Part shown: in pieces, positions 41,945-50,797 of the stretch
Layout of the letters: each line of letters starts with the position of its first letter
Position numbering within the stretch: the stretch's first letter is position 1
Source: Thiodiazotropha sp040791665
GTDB lineage: Bacteria > Pseudomonadota > Gammaproteobacteria > Chromatiales > Chromatiaceae
Length of the DNA: 64,000 nt
Reading direction: 5' to 3'
Assembly (NCBI GenBank): GCA_040791665.1
Contig: JBFNNX010000026.1
Coordinates: 124,001-188,000 of the forward strand
The notes under the pieces: model-generated
What the model was told of the DNA's origin: nothing
The model's input: the letters and a program-made list of their open reading frames with translations, nothing else
The model's database searches: none
Translations under genes and position numbers: made by a program

Positions 41945-42849
41945 ACAGACGTATCGCCATCTTTACCGATGATCCAGGTTGGCATGGCGCACGTCTGCGC
42001 GAGGCGTTTGAACTGCACGGTTGCAGTTGTGAGTTTGTCTCGCTGCAGCAGTGCGGATTCGATATAAGCGGTGCAGGAGAGAGCCTGCTGATACCAGGCC
42101 ATGAGACCCTGCCCGATGGGGTGTTCGTGCGTGGCGTGCCTGGTGGTTCTCTCGAACAGGTCGTGCTCTATCTCGATATTCTGCATGCCCTCAAGCATCT
42201 CGGTGTGTGCGTCTACAACGATGGTCGCACCATAGAGCGTAGCGTTGACAAGGGAATGACCAGTTTTCTGTTGCACACGGCCGGAATTCCAACGCCTCCC
42301 ACCTGGGTGGTCGGTCAGGAGCACGATCTGACGAGAATCGTGATGTCTGAGTTCAAGACTGGCCACCAACTGGTCCTGAAACCCCTGTTCGGCTCTCAAG
42401 GTAACGGTCTGGTGCGTATTCGTAATGGAGACACTCTTCCCGGGCAGGCACTTTATAACGGTGTCTTCTATCTGCAAAGGTTCATTCACACTGGCAACGA
42501 GGGTGCCCATGATTGGCGGGTATTCGTAATTAATGGTCAGGCAGTCGCCGCCATGCTGCGTCGTGGCAAGGGTTGGATCAGCAATGTGGCGCAGGGTGCA
42601 CGGTGCCATCCGGCCGTGCTTGACCAGGAGTTGAAAGAGCTCGCCGAAGCCGCCTCCAATGCATTGGCGATGAGTTATGCAGGTGTCGATATCCTGCGCG
42701 ATGACAAGGGTCAAGCCTATGTCATCGAGGTCAACAGTATACCGGCATGGAAAGGCCTGCAGCAGGTCTGTCAGATGGATATCACGCAACTGCTGGTGGA
42801 CGATTTTCTCTCCCGTTGCCTTAGCGGTTCACTGACGGAGGTAATCTAA
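41941..42849 (+). CDS. RimK-like ATP-grasp ligase (Methylobacterium ORF5-like)
   Basis: The 302-residue protein has the ATP-grasp core KPLFGSQGNGLVRI, the lid region YLQRFIHTGNEGAHDWRVFVI and metal residues in VDILRDDKGQAYVIEVNSIPAW, similar to RimK and MptN (tetrahydromethanopterin:glutamate ligase). In methylotrophs this gene is near orf5 and is needed for C1 oxidation by H4MPT. It may add glutamate to a pterin or methanofuran intermediate. The number of ATP-grasp ligases here (three) is more than a single side chain needs. Confidence 0.85.
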   Translation: MNRRIAIFTDDPGWHGARLREAFELHGCSCEFVSLQQCGFDISGAGESLLIPGHETLPDGVFVRGVPGGSLEQVVLYLDILHALKHLGVCVYNDGRTIERSVDKGMTSFLLHTAGIPTPPTWVVGQEHDLTRIVMSEFKTGHQLVLKPLFGSQGNGLVRIRNGDTLPGQALYNGVFYLQRFIHTGNEGAHDWRVFVINGQAVAAMLRRGKGWISNVAQGARCHPAVLDQELKELAEAASNALAMSYAGVDILRDDKGQAYVIEVNSIPAWKGLQQVCQMDITQLLVDDFLSRCLSGSLTEVI

Positions 42850-43793
42850 TGACTGGATTGCCATCACAATACAGTAATATCAGGGCGCAGATCTCCACTG
42901 CTTATCGTCAAGCCTGCCTGAGTGAGTTGGATGCGCTGAAACCGGGTAATGTGCACCGTTTTTCTGATGGTCACGGTATGACCTTGGAGGATTTCATCAC
43001 CAGTGCCACTGTCAGTGCCGAGCCTCTGACAACACTGGAGCTGGGACTGGGAGAGAGGATCTATAAAGCGGTCGAGGTTACCCGCGAGGCAGTCAGTTGC
43101 AATACCAATCTCGGTATTCTGATGCTGTGTGCGCCGTTGATTCAGGCTGCATATGACCAGAGCCTGCATCCAGGCACATTACGCGACAAGCTTGGCAAGG
43201 TCCTGCTTGAAGTCGATGCAAAACAGATGGATTGGCTGTTCCGTGCCATTCGACTGGCCGCACCGGGCGGGCTGGGCCAATCCGATAAACATGATGTCTT
43301 CGAGACGCCCAGTGCGGGTTTGATCGAAGTGATGGCCCATGCAGCGGATCGCGATCAGATCGCCCGACAATACGCCTGTGGCTTCGCGGACCTTTTCGAC
43401 TTCGCCCTACCTCGGCTGCGCAGCTACGAGGCGCGTTGGCAAAGCAAGGAGTGGGCGGTCACGGGTCTGTTCCTCAGTCTGCTGGCGCGCTTTCCCGATA
43501 CCCATATACAACGCAAGCAAGGGCTCTACAAGGCGGTTGCGACCAGTCTGCATGCGGCCGAGTTGGTGGAAGGATTGTCCCAAGCTGAGATGCCGGAACA
43601 CTACCAATTACGTCTGCTCCAGGCAGACAACGAATTCAAGCGTGAAGGTGTCAATCCAGGCACATCGGCAGACTTGACGGTCGCCACACTGTTTATCTCA
43701 TACCTGGAATCGATGCTTGCTGCGTTTGAACATAATACGGGATTTACCCGTGTCCGCGATTCCCGCCCGGAAGAGGTGGGGATACGAAGTTAA
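42849..43793 (+). CDS. CitG-like triphosphoribosyl-dephospho-CoA synthase family protein (ORF7-like)
   Basis: The 314-residue protein resembles CitG/MdcB, with ACLSELDALKPGNVHRFSDG near the start, SAEPLTTLELGLGERI and the catalytic NTNLGILMLCAPL region, then APGGLGQSDKHDVFETP. CitG uses ATP and dephospho-CoA to make a triphosphoribosyl group. Here, beside mptG (which uses PRPP), a different role in the ribosyl chain of methanopterin is more likely. Members of this family are fixed in bacterial H4MPT clusters, and the reaction is unproven. Confidence 0.85.
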   Translation: MTGLPSQYSNIRAQISTAYRQACLSELDALKPGNVHRFSDGHGMTLEDFITSATVSAEPLTTLELGLGERIYKAVEVTREAVSCNTNLGILMLCAPLIQAAYDQSLHPGTLRDKLGKVLLEVDAKQMDWLFRAIRLAAPGGLGQSDKHDVFETPSAGLIEVMAHAADRDQIARQYACGFADLFDFALPRLRSYEARWQSKEWAVTGLFLSLLARFPDTHIQRKQGLYKAVATSLHAAELVEGLSQAEMPEHYQLRLLQADNEFKREGVNPGTSADLTVATLFISYLESMLAAFEHNTGFTRVRDSRPEEVGIRS

Positions 43794-43822
43794 CTCTCAA
43801 TAACAAGTAAGGAGAAACTGAT

Positions 43823-44335
43823 ATGCCAGTTATCAATAGAACGATGGTCGGAGAATCGCTGGTCGGAGACGGCAACGAGGTTGCACATATTGATCTCTTG
43901 ATCGGTCCAAGAGGTTCCGCAGCGGAAACAGCCTTCTGTAACGGTCTGGTCAACAACAAGGACGGATTTACCTCGTTGCTGGCGGTTGTCGCTCCCAATC
44001 TGGCCTGTAAACCCAGCACCATGATGTTCAACAAGGTGACCATCAAAGGCGCCAAGCAAGCGGTACAGATGTTCGGCCCTGCTCAACGCGGTGTTGCCAT
44101 GGCGGTCGCCGATTGCGTCGAAGACGGCACCATCCCCGCCGATGAGGCCGACGATGTCTTCGTCTGTGTCGGTGTATTCATCCACTGGGAGGCTGAGGAT
44201 GACGCCAAGATACAGGACTACAACTACCAGGCCACCAAGGAGTCGATCAAACGTGCTGTTGCCGGCGAGCCCAAGGCCAGTGATGTTGTTGCACAGAAGG
44301 GATCGGTATCACATCCTTTTGCCGCACATGATTGA
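43823..44335 (+). CDS. fae: Formaldehyde-activating enzyme
   Basis: The 170-residue enzyme begins with RTMVGESLVGDGNEVAHIDLLIG, where the histidine of VAHID is the catalytic residue of Fae. It is followed by GFTSLLAVVAPNLACKP, KGAKQAVQMFGPAQRGVA and IFVCVGVFIHWEAED. It condenses formaldehyde with tetrahydromethanopterin. The start follows AAGGAG. It closes the operon, though such a strongly expressed gene probably also has its own internal promoter, which I did not find. Confidence 0.97.
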   Translation: MPVINRTMVGESLVGDGNEVAHIDLLIGPRGSAAETAFCNGLVNNKDGFTSLLAVVAPNLACKPSTMMFNKVTIKGAKQAVQMFGPAQRGVAMAVADCVEDGTIPADEADDVFVCVGVFIHWEAEDDAKIQDYNYQATKESIKRAVAGEPKASDVVAQKGSVSHPFAAHD

Positions 44336-44542
44336 TACTTACATGATGATGTCGTCGTCACAGGGAAGTGCGGACGGCTGACTCGAGAGCCATTCCGAGC
44401 ATCTGAAAAGGCGACAGGTGGTGGCCGGAAGCGAGCAGGTCGTTAATTGCCGGCAGTTTCGGCAGTAGCAGGCAGATAAGAACAACAAGGGTCTGCTGAC
44501 GGTTCCGGTGTGTTTGTTATTAACCGATAGTGGAGGCTGAAT

Positions 44543-45778
44543 ATGCAATGCCTTGAATGTGGCAGTGCGGTTGCCAATCTGGACAACAATCATTTGCTTC
44601 GCTGTTGTTCACTGACACTACAGGAGTACGCCATCCGGCACCACCTGCCTCTGGATCTTCTGATCGATCGTGAGCAGGTAAATCGGATAGATGCCCTGCA
44701 GGACTATCCGCGAGCCAAGGCCTATCCATCAGAACAGGCACGCGCCATTTTCAGAGGACTGAAGTGGGGGGGATTACTGCGTAGAGAAGATTCCTTCACC
44801 GTTGTACCGGGGGAGATCAGGCGGCTCGATTTGCTGCTATGGAGTCTACAATGGCTGAATGAATATGGATTTCTCTATCGTCAGGAATACAGCTATGAGG
44901 ATGACACCCATCGAGTGGTTGCGGTCAATCGTCTGAAGGTACCCACGGCTTACCTGGCGCTGAGTGCGGAAGCACACCTCTCCCCGGTTCCACCCCCGGA
45001 TTTTTTATTGAGTCTGGCCGTGCTTGTCGCCCATATCGGCGAACTGCAGGCCGGATACCTGTTCTTGCAACTTCCGGAGCGGGCTGCCGGGGAGACGATA
45101 ATGGCGGAGGCTTCCCGCCACGGTATTGAATTCAGGGAACTCGATGCGGCAGACCACCCCGATGGTTTGTTACTGCGCACCTTGACACGATCAGATACGG
45201 CACACCTGCTGGCACTGATCAGAGGAAATCTGATGGGGATGCCCGGCGTCATGGAAAGGTTCGAGCAGAAAACCCCGGAGGTGACAGTATCGAAAGAGCT
45301 GGTATTCGACGCCGCTCACTTCATTACAGATCATCCGGCAAAATGTTCCAACCTGCATGGCGGCCGCTATCTGCTGCATGTTAAGGTCAGGGACCGCATC
45401 GATCCGGTAACCGGCTGCGTGGTGGATTACGGTTATTTGAAGCGGGTGGCCACGAAGCGCGTGATCGACAGGTTCGACCACCACAATCTGAACTATGCCA
45501 CATCCGAGTTGGCTTGGCGCTCGAGTACCGAGATGCTGTGCGTCTTTATTTGGGAGCAGTTGATCGAATATCTTCCTGGGCTGGTTGAATTGCAGTTATA
45601 TGAAACCACCCAGTCCTGGTGTAACTACAGCGGTCCCAGTCTGGAGGCATTTCAGCAATCTGGCAGCGATAGCCTGTTGACCTACTTCATCGAGCGGAAT
45701 TTGGGAGAGTCGCAGCTGCGTGACCTGATCAGGGATAAGCCGCCCACCCTGGAGGTTATCGCCAAATCGCAGTCTTAG
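44543..45778 (+). CDS. Fusion protein: unknown N-terminal domain with a C-terminal 6-pyruvoyl-tetrahydropterin-synthase-like domain
   Basis: The 411-residue protein starts after GTGGAGG. Residues 1-45 hold a CxxC-like zinc element (CLEC and CC) and a MucR-like helix; 50-245 is unrecognised. From 250 on the PTPS/QueD fold appears: FDAAHF (H259), KCSNLHGG (C268, H272) and a LYETTQSWCNY end. The second histidine of the usual LHGH zinc pair is Gly274. The catalytic cysteine is kept. It probably takes part in pterin formation, but zinc binding may be lost or different. A normal paralogue exists at 52197. Confidence 0.75.
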   Translation: MQCLECGSAVANLDNNHLLRCCSLTLQEYAIRHHLPLDLLIDREQVNRIDALQDYPRAKAYPSEQARAIFRGLKWGGLLRREDSFTVVPGEIRRLDLLLWSLQWLNEYGFLYRQEYSYEDDTHRVVAVNRLKVPTAYLALSAEAHLSPVPPPDFLLSLAVLVAHIGELQAGYLFLQLPERAAGETIMAEASRHGIEFRELDAADHPDGLLLRTLTRSDTAHLLALIRGNLMGMPGVMERFEQKTPEVTVSKELVFDAAHFITDHPAKCSNLHGGRYLLHVKVRDRIDPVTGCVVDYGYLKRVATKRVIDRFDHHNLNYATSELAWRSSTEMLCVFIWEQLIEYLPGLVELQLYETTQSWCNYSGPSLEAFQQSGSDSLLTYFIERNLGESQLRDLIRDKPPTLEVIAKSQS

Positions 45779-45792
45779 TCCTGTAACGGACC

Positions 45793-46482
45793 CTAGGCAT
45801 TGATGAAGCGATCGATGTCCCGGTGATCAATTGCCCCCTGATGGAGGGCGGTGGAGAGCAGGACACCGGCAGCACCGATTGAACGAAGCTGCTCGAGATC
45901 CTGTTGATCCCTAATGCCTCCCGCGGCGTAGAGTCGAAGCCGGGGTTGCAGGTTCAGTAACTGTTGTAGCCGGGCAATGTCGGGACCGCTCGAAGTACCC
46001 ACCCGAGACAGTGACATGACGATCACGTCTTCGGGCCATCGATCGGCTTGCCGGTCGAGATCGGCGGGGCCTTTGAAGCGGTCGTCTTGATAGTCCAAAG
46101 AGAGGACGGGAGAGGGAAGCGATGTAAGTAGATGAGCAAGTTCTTCGCAACTGACAATGGATTCTGTACCGATTACCGGGCGGGCAAAACCGCACAACCG
46201 CCCCAGGTCGGTCAGCCCGTTGTCTACCCACAGGATTATATCGGGATGGTCGAGGTGGAGCGCGTATATCAACTCGAGATTCGAGCCGCTTCCACCTATG
46301 GCATCGAGATCAGCAATATAGAGGGTATCGAATGGGTAGAGATCCAACAGTGCTGACAACACCTCCTGCGGCCTACTGGAATGACACAAGGGGGTATCGG
46401 CTGCTGCATAAGCATGACGCTTGCCGCTGTTCGCAACAACGACACGGTTATGCATCATATCTATGACTGGTATGAGCTTCAT
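45793..46482 (-). CDS. HisA/HisF-like TIM-barrel protein of the methanopterin/methanofuran cluster
   Basis: I start at ATG 46482 (MKLIPVIDMMHNRVV); the longer frame reads through an unrelated region. The 229-residue barrel has FDTLYIADLDAIGGSG near residue 50 and a C-terminal phosphate site AAGGIRDQQDLEQLRSIGAAGVLL, as in HisA. HisA-like proteins of this group occur with H4MPT-linked C1 genes, not in histidine operons. The substrate is unknown, probably a ribosyl or sugar phosphate. It lies alone on the minus strand among plus-strand genes. Confidence 0.82.
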   Translation of the reverse strand: MKLIPVIDMMHNRVVVANSGKRHAYAAADTPLCHSSRPQEVLSALLDLYPFDTLYIADLDAIGGSGSNLELIYALHLDHPDIILWVDNGLTDLGRLCGFARPVIGTESIVSCEELAHLLTSLPSPVLSLDYQDDRFKGPADLDRQADRWPEDVIVMSLSRVGTSSGPDIARLQQLLNLQPRLRLYAAGGIRDQQDLEQLRSIGAAGVLLSTALHQGAIDHRDIDRFINA

Positions 46483-46500
46483 CAACGCGGGCAAATAACC

Positions 46501-47505
46501 ATGCGAGTCTTTGTTTTCGAGTATATTACGGGTGGAGGGATGCTGAACAGCCCCTTGCCGCCATCTCTTGCGGAAGAGGGGGACATTATGCTCAAGGCAT
46601 TGATTTCCGACCTCATGGAAATTACCGGTATCGAAATCCATACAACCCGCGACGCCCGGTTGGGTAGGCCCGATCTGCCGATCGAGTTCCATATGCTGCA
46701 TGACCTGGAAGATTTCGCCATGGCTTGGCACGAGTGCATGGAAAACACCGACGCGGTATGGCCCATCGCGCCGGAGTTCTCAAACGTACTGGAACATATC
46801 AGCGAAACCGTCATAAGCCATGGAAAACTGCTGTTGAACAGCCCGCCACAGGCGGTACACACCGCATCCAGTAAGCTGATGACATCCAGCTGTCTGGTAG
46901 AACGTGGTATCGCTGTAGTACCTACCTATAGATTCGAGGATAGGATACCCGATCATCCAGGCAGCTGGGTCTTAAAACCTGATGACGGAATCGGCTGTCA
47001 CGGAATTAGAATCTGCCGTGACCGAGATGACCTGTATCAGCAATTCGAGTCGCTCCCTGCAGGCAGTGATTATGTAATACAGCCTTTCGTTCACGGTACG
47101 CCAACCAGTCTCAATATATTGGCGCGCAAAGGTGAGGCCTTCGTATTGAGCGTCAATCACCAGCGCATAGCCGTAACCGACAACAGATTTGTACTGCTGG
47201 GCTGTGTAGTGAATGGCCATTTGAACAAGAGGGCCCGCTTTCACAGACTTGGACGAGAAGTGGTGGCCGCAATACCCGATCTGTGGGGTATCATTGGGAT
47301 CGATATCATCGATACGGATAAGGAGTTGCAGGTGTTGGAAGTCAACCCGAGAATCACCACATCATATGTCGGATTGAAAGAGTCAACGGGGATTAATCCA
47401 GCATCAATGGTGTTGGATCTGTTGAACGACAAGTTTCCATTGCCAGACCGGATTCTGCAGGAGTCGGTGGTGGATGTGAACCTGGAGTACGCCGGTGCCG
47501 CATGA
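46501..47505 (+). CDS. mfnD: ATP-grasp ligase, tyramine/tyrosine-L-glutamate ligase type (methanofuran synthesis)
   Basis: The 334-residue protein starts at ATG 46501 (MRVFVFEYITGGG, the family's typical start). The ATP-grasp residues are visible in GSWVLKPDDGIGCHGIRI, DYVIQPFVHGTPTSLNI and IIGIDIIDTDKELQVLEVNPR. It resembles MfnD, which adds glutamate to tyramine in archaea. In Methylobacterium the corresponding cofactor contains tyrosine, so tyrosine may be the acceptor. No tyrosine decarboxylase gene is seen in this window. It overlaps mfnF. Confidence 0.82.
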   Translation: MRVFVFEYITGGGMLNSPLPPSLAEEGDIMLKALISDLMEITGIEIHTTRDARLGRPDLPIEFHMLHDLEDFAMAWHECMENTDAVWPIAPEFSNVLEHISETVISHGKLLLNSPPQAVHTASSKLMTSSCLVERGIAVVPTYRFEDRIPDHPGSWVLKPDDGIGCHGIRICRDRDDLYQQFESLPAGSDYVIQPFVHGTPTSLNILARKGEAFVLSVNHQRIAVTDNRFVLLGCVVNGHLNKRARFHRLGREVVAAIPDLWGIIGIDIIDTDKELQVLEVNPRITTSYVGLKESTGINPASMVLDLLNDKFPLPDRILQESVVDVNLEYAGAA

Positions 47506-48544
47506 TGCGATATTGGGTTGGGATCTCGGTGGCGCCCATACCAAGGCGGCACTCATCGATAGCCGTGGCTGCGTGGAAAGAGTAGAGCAGATACCCTGTC
47601 CGTTATGGCAGGGGTTGGAGTATCTTGATTCAGGTATAGATTCGGTAGTGGAGAGGATCGGCAATAGCAGCGGCCTTAAACATGCGGTTACCATGACGGG
47701 TGAGCTGGTCGATCTTTTTCCCGACCGGGATGCCGGTGTAAAGGCACTGATCGATACGATGGGCCGCCATTTTTCAGGCGCAAGTCTGGCGATCTATGCA
47801 GGATCCGCCGGATTCCTGAATCCTGAGAATGCGGTCAGGCACTCGCCGCAAGTGGCATCGGCCAACTGGCTCGCTACCGCATCCTGGGTCGCCAGCCGTT
47901 TGCCGGAGGGTTTACTGGTCGATGTAGGAAGCACCACCACCGACCTGATAGCATTCGCTGACAAGCAGGTGTTGGCATGCGATTATAGCGATCATCAGCG
48001 GCTGGTCAGTCAGGCCCTGATCTACACAGGTGTGGTGCGTACACCTCTGATGGCGATTACTGACAAAGTCCCGTTTGCGGGAGAGTGGGTCTATTTAATG
48101 GCGGAGCATTTTGCGACTACAGCGGATATCTATCGTTTGAACGGCGAACTGCCTGAAACCGCCGATCTGCTTCCCAGTGCGGACAACGGTGAGAAAAGCG
48201 TCAACGGTAGCGCTCGGAGATTGGCGCGCATGCTGGGACTGGATGTCGATGCCACTGACATCGATGGCTGGTGCGGGGTATCCCGATATATCGCTGAACA
48301 GCAGTTGCGCCAGCTTGTCGACGCCTGTGAAAGGGTACTCTCCAGACCCGGATTCTCGACCTCCGCACCTCTTGTTGGCGCCGGTGTCGGACGATTCCTG
48401 GTCGAGCGCATCTGTCATCGATTGGCGAGGCCCTATGTGGGTGTCGAGGAGTTGTTCACCTGTGCCAAGTGGATGGAGACCAAGGTCGCCGAGTGTGCAC
48501 CGGCTGTGGCGGTCGCCAGTCTGGCCAAGGATCGTGCCCCATGA
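47495..48544 (+). CDS. mfnF: Methanofuran-type cofactor synthase, hydantoinase/oxoprolinase-like H4MPT-linked protein
   Basis: The 349-residue protein has the actin-like ATPase motifs ILGWDLGGAHTKAALID at its start and LLVDVGSTTTDLIAF near residue 145, with VGAGVGRFLVERI late. It belongs to the H4MPT-linked C1 transfer pathway family, in which archaeal MfnF joins the aminomethylfuran and phenol parts. GTG 47495 with GGAG upstream is the only reasonable start. It overlaps mfnD by 11 bases and pabB by four. Confidence 0.83.
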   Translation: MPHDAILGWDLGGAHTKAALIDSRGCVERVEQIPCPLWQGLEYLDSGIDSVVERIGNSSGLKHAVTMTGELVDLFPDRDAGVKALIDTMGRHFSGASLAIYAGSAGFLNPENAVRHSPQVASANWLATASWVASRLPEGLLVDVGSTTTDLIAFADKQVLACDYSDHQRLVSQALIYTGVVRTPLMAITDKVPFAGEWVYLMAEHFATTADIYRLNGELPETADLLPSADNGEKSVNGSARRLARMLGLDVDATDIDGWCGVSRYIAEQQLRQLVDACERVLSRPGFSTSAPLVGAGVGRFLVERICHRLARPYVGVEELFTCAKWMETKVAECAPAVAVASLAKDRAP

Positions 48545-49935
48545 ACCGCCTAACCCTGGATTTCCCCTACCGAGAGGATAGCAGTGAGCTGTTCGAGGCC
48601 TTGGCGCATTTGCCGTGGGCGGCCTTTCTGGACAGTGGTAGTCCCCATAGCCTGCAGGGGCGGTACGATATCCTTTCGGCAGATCCCGTTCGTATACTCA
48701 TAACGCGCGGAGAGCAGACCCGGATTCAGCGCAACGACGGCCATGTGGACATCTCTCGGGAAGATCCGTTCCAGCTGCTGCGGGAAGCGCTTGGACCTGC
48801 GGTCGAGAGCGTTGAGGGCTTTCCTTTCTGCGGTGGTGCGATAGGTTATTTTGGTTATGATCTGGGCCGTCGTCTTGAACGGCTGCCAAGTCTCGCCGAG
48901 GATATAGAGCATCTGCCTGAGATGGCGGTCGGCATTTACGACTGGTCTTTGGTGGTCGATCATCAGGAGCGACGCAGTTGCCTGGTCGGGCGGAATCCGG
49001 CCCGTCTCGAAAGATATCGCAGACTGCTGCAGCGGGTTCTGGCTCGCTCGACTCAGACCCCGACTGCTGTACCTTATCGTGTACTGGGCGAAGTCTGCTC
49101 GAATATGACCCGGGACGAGTACCTTGCTTCCATCGCGAGAATCAAACGCTATATCCTGGATGGGGACTGTTACCAGGTCAATTTCGCACAGCGTTTCTCA
49201 GTTGCTGCCGAGGGCAACCCCTGGCAGGCCTACAAGGGACTGCGTCAGCTGAATGCGGCTCCCTTCGCCGCCTATTTGAATATGCCTCACTGCCAGGTAT
49301 TGAGCACGTCGCCCGAGCGCTTCCTCGAGGTCCGAGGTGGTCGTGTAGAGACCAAACCCATAAAGGGAACGGCACCCAGGGGAGAGGATCCGATAGAGGA
49401 TATGATGCTTGCGGAAATGCTCAAAAACAGTACCAAGGATCAGGCGGAGAACCTCATGATCGTCGATCTGTTGCGCAATGACTTGGGCAAGGTATGTGCA
49501 ACCGGCAGCGTTGAGGTGCCGGAGCTCTTCAAGCTGGAGAGCTATGCCAGGGTGCATCATCTCGTCAGTAAGGTTGTTGGCAGGCTGGCAAAGGGAGAGG
49601 ATGCACTCTCCTTGTTACGCGCCTGTTTTCCAGGCGGTTCTATTACTGGCGCACCGAAACTGCGTGCGATGGAGATCATCGAGGAATTGGAGCCCCATCG
49701 GCGGGGCATCTACTGTGGTTCAATTGGCTACATCGGCTTCAACGGCGATATGGATTGCAATATCGCAATTCGAACAATGGTCCACTCCGAAGGAACCACA
49801 CGTCTCTGGGCAGGGGGCGGCATTGTCGCCGATTCCGATCCCGAGGCGGAGTATCGGGAGACTTACCACAAGGCCTCCGCACTGCTGGATCTGCTGCAAC
49901 GAATGGAACAGATGAATAGCGAAAGATGTGGGTAG
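48541..49935 (+). CDS. pabB: Aminodeoxychorismate synthase component I
   Basis: The 464-residue enzyme has STSPERFL, the catalytic KPIKGTAPRGEDP (its lysine), LMIVDLLRNDLG and PGGSITGAPKLRAM, all typical of PabB. It makes aminodeoxychorismate from chorismate for p-aminobenzoate, the substrate of both FolP and MptG. Being placed between mfnF and mfnE suggests it is dedicated to tetrahydromethanopterin. Its start overlaps the mfnF stop (ATGA). An anthranilate synthase is less likely in this context. No pabA or pabC gene is seen. Confidence 0.92.
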   Translation: MNRLTLDFPYREDSSELFEALAHLPWAAFLDSGSPHSLQGRYDILSADPVRILITRGEQTRIQRNDGHVDISREDPFQLLREALGPAVESVEGFPFCGGAIGYFGYDLGRRLERLPSLAEDIEHLPEMAVGIYDWSLVVDHQERRSCLVGRNPARLERYRRLLQRVLARSTQTPTAVPYRVLGEVCSNMTRDEYLASIARIKRYILDGDCYQVNFAQRFSVAAEGNPWQAYKGLRQLNAAPFAAYLNMPHCQVLSTSPERFLEVRGGRVETKPIKGTAPRGEDPIEDMMLAEMLKNSTKDQAENLMIVDLLRNDLGKVCATGSVEVPELFKLESYARVHHLVSKVVGRLAKGEDALSLLRACFPGGSITGAPKLRAMEIIEELEPHRRGIYCGSIGYIGFNGDMDCNIAIRTMVHSEGTTRLWAGGGIVADSDPEAEYRETYHKASALLDLLQRMEQMNSERCG

Positions 49936-50543
49936 TAAAGCTGGGAGGCAGCCTGTTCAATTCAGCCAATCTGAGAGATTGGTTGGCTGTCTTGGCAAAT
50001 GCCGGATCGCTGGTCATCGTTCCCGGGGGAGGACCTTTCGCCGATCAGGTCAGGCTGGCGCAACATCACTGGCAATTTGATGATTCAGCCGCTCACCTCA
50101 TGGCGCTGCTGGCCATGGAGCAGTTCGGTCGGATGCTTTGCGGCCTGCAGACTGGGCTGGCTGCCGCAGCAAACCAATCCCAGATAGACGAGGCGCTTTG
50201 GCGAGGTGAGACGCCGGTCTGGATGCCGACTGCCATGGTCATGGCCGATCCCAAAATCAGACATAGCTGGGAAGTGACATCCGATTCACTTGCCGCATGG
50301 CTTTGTGGAAAACTTGATATCGAAAAGCTGCTTCTGGTGAAATCGGTACTCCTCGATAGCAAGAGCCCGCCGGTGGATAAGCTTATGGAAGCCGGCATTG
50401 TCGATGCACAATTCAGAGCGTTTCTTGAGCGGAACACTATCCAGGCCTGGGTGTTGGCTGGAGGCGATCATGCCAGTTTCGTGAAGCTGCGTCAGGGCAA
50501 CAGGGATGTCGCTGCCAAAATCGATACCGGAGAAGGGTATTAA
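49926..50543 (+). CDS. mfnE: Amino-acid-kinase-fold protein, [5-(aminomethyl)furan-3-yl]methyl phosphate kinase
   Basis: The 205-residue protein starts MWVVKLGGSLF and has VIVPGGGPFADQVR near residue 33 and VLAGGDHASFVKL near the end. The short length and context match MfnE of the methanofuran pathway, which adds a phosphate to the furan phosphate so that MfnF can act. It overlaps the pabB stop by ten bases. A generic aspartokinase-like enzyme is the only alternative. Confidence 0.83.
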   Translation: MWVVKLGGSLFNSANLRDWLAVLANAGSLVIVPGGGPFADQVRLAQHHWQFDDSAAHLMALLAMEQFGRMLCGLQTGLAAAANQSQIDEALWRGETPVWMPTAMVMADPKIRHSWEVTSDSLAAWLCGKLDIEKLLLVKSVLLDSKSPPVDKLMEAGIVDAQFRAFLERNTIQAWVLAGGDHASFVKLRQGNRDVAAKIDTGEGY

Positions 50544-50566
50544 CCCCAATAATTTGCATCTATAAG

Positions 50567-50797
50567 CTAGGGCCTGTTAACACTGATCCAATGCGCCCCG
50601 TTGCGCCTGAAAAAGCGCCAATCAAGGCGCACCCCAAGGGCACTTCCTTCGGGGCGCACCCCAAGGGCTGGGTCTGTTTTTGCACCCAGCGGCGTTATCA
50701 TTCGCTCATGTAGCCGGGCACACCACGCTCATTCTACCTTGCTGGGCACAAAAACAGACCCAGCAGGGCGTATTGGATCAGTGTTAGCAGGCCCTAG
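50567..50797. mobile_element. Miniature inverted-repeat element (MITE), 231 bp, sister of 27341-27569
   Basis: The ends are inverted copies that begin CTAGGGCCTGTTAACACT (the right end has GTTAGCAGG in place of GTTAACAGG). The interior shares CCTGAAAAAGCGCCAATCAA with the other element, as well as TTGCTGGGCACAAAAACAG. The central part has a short extra duplication (GGCGCACCCCAAGGG twice). No transposase is present. Confidence 0.83.

Noticed and set aside
41884..42789. 301-codon minus-strand frame opposite the RimK-like gene
   Set aside because: It is a shadow of the ATP-grasp gene, which has clear motifs.
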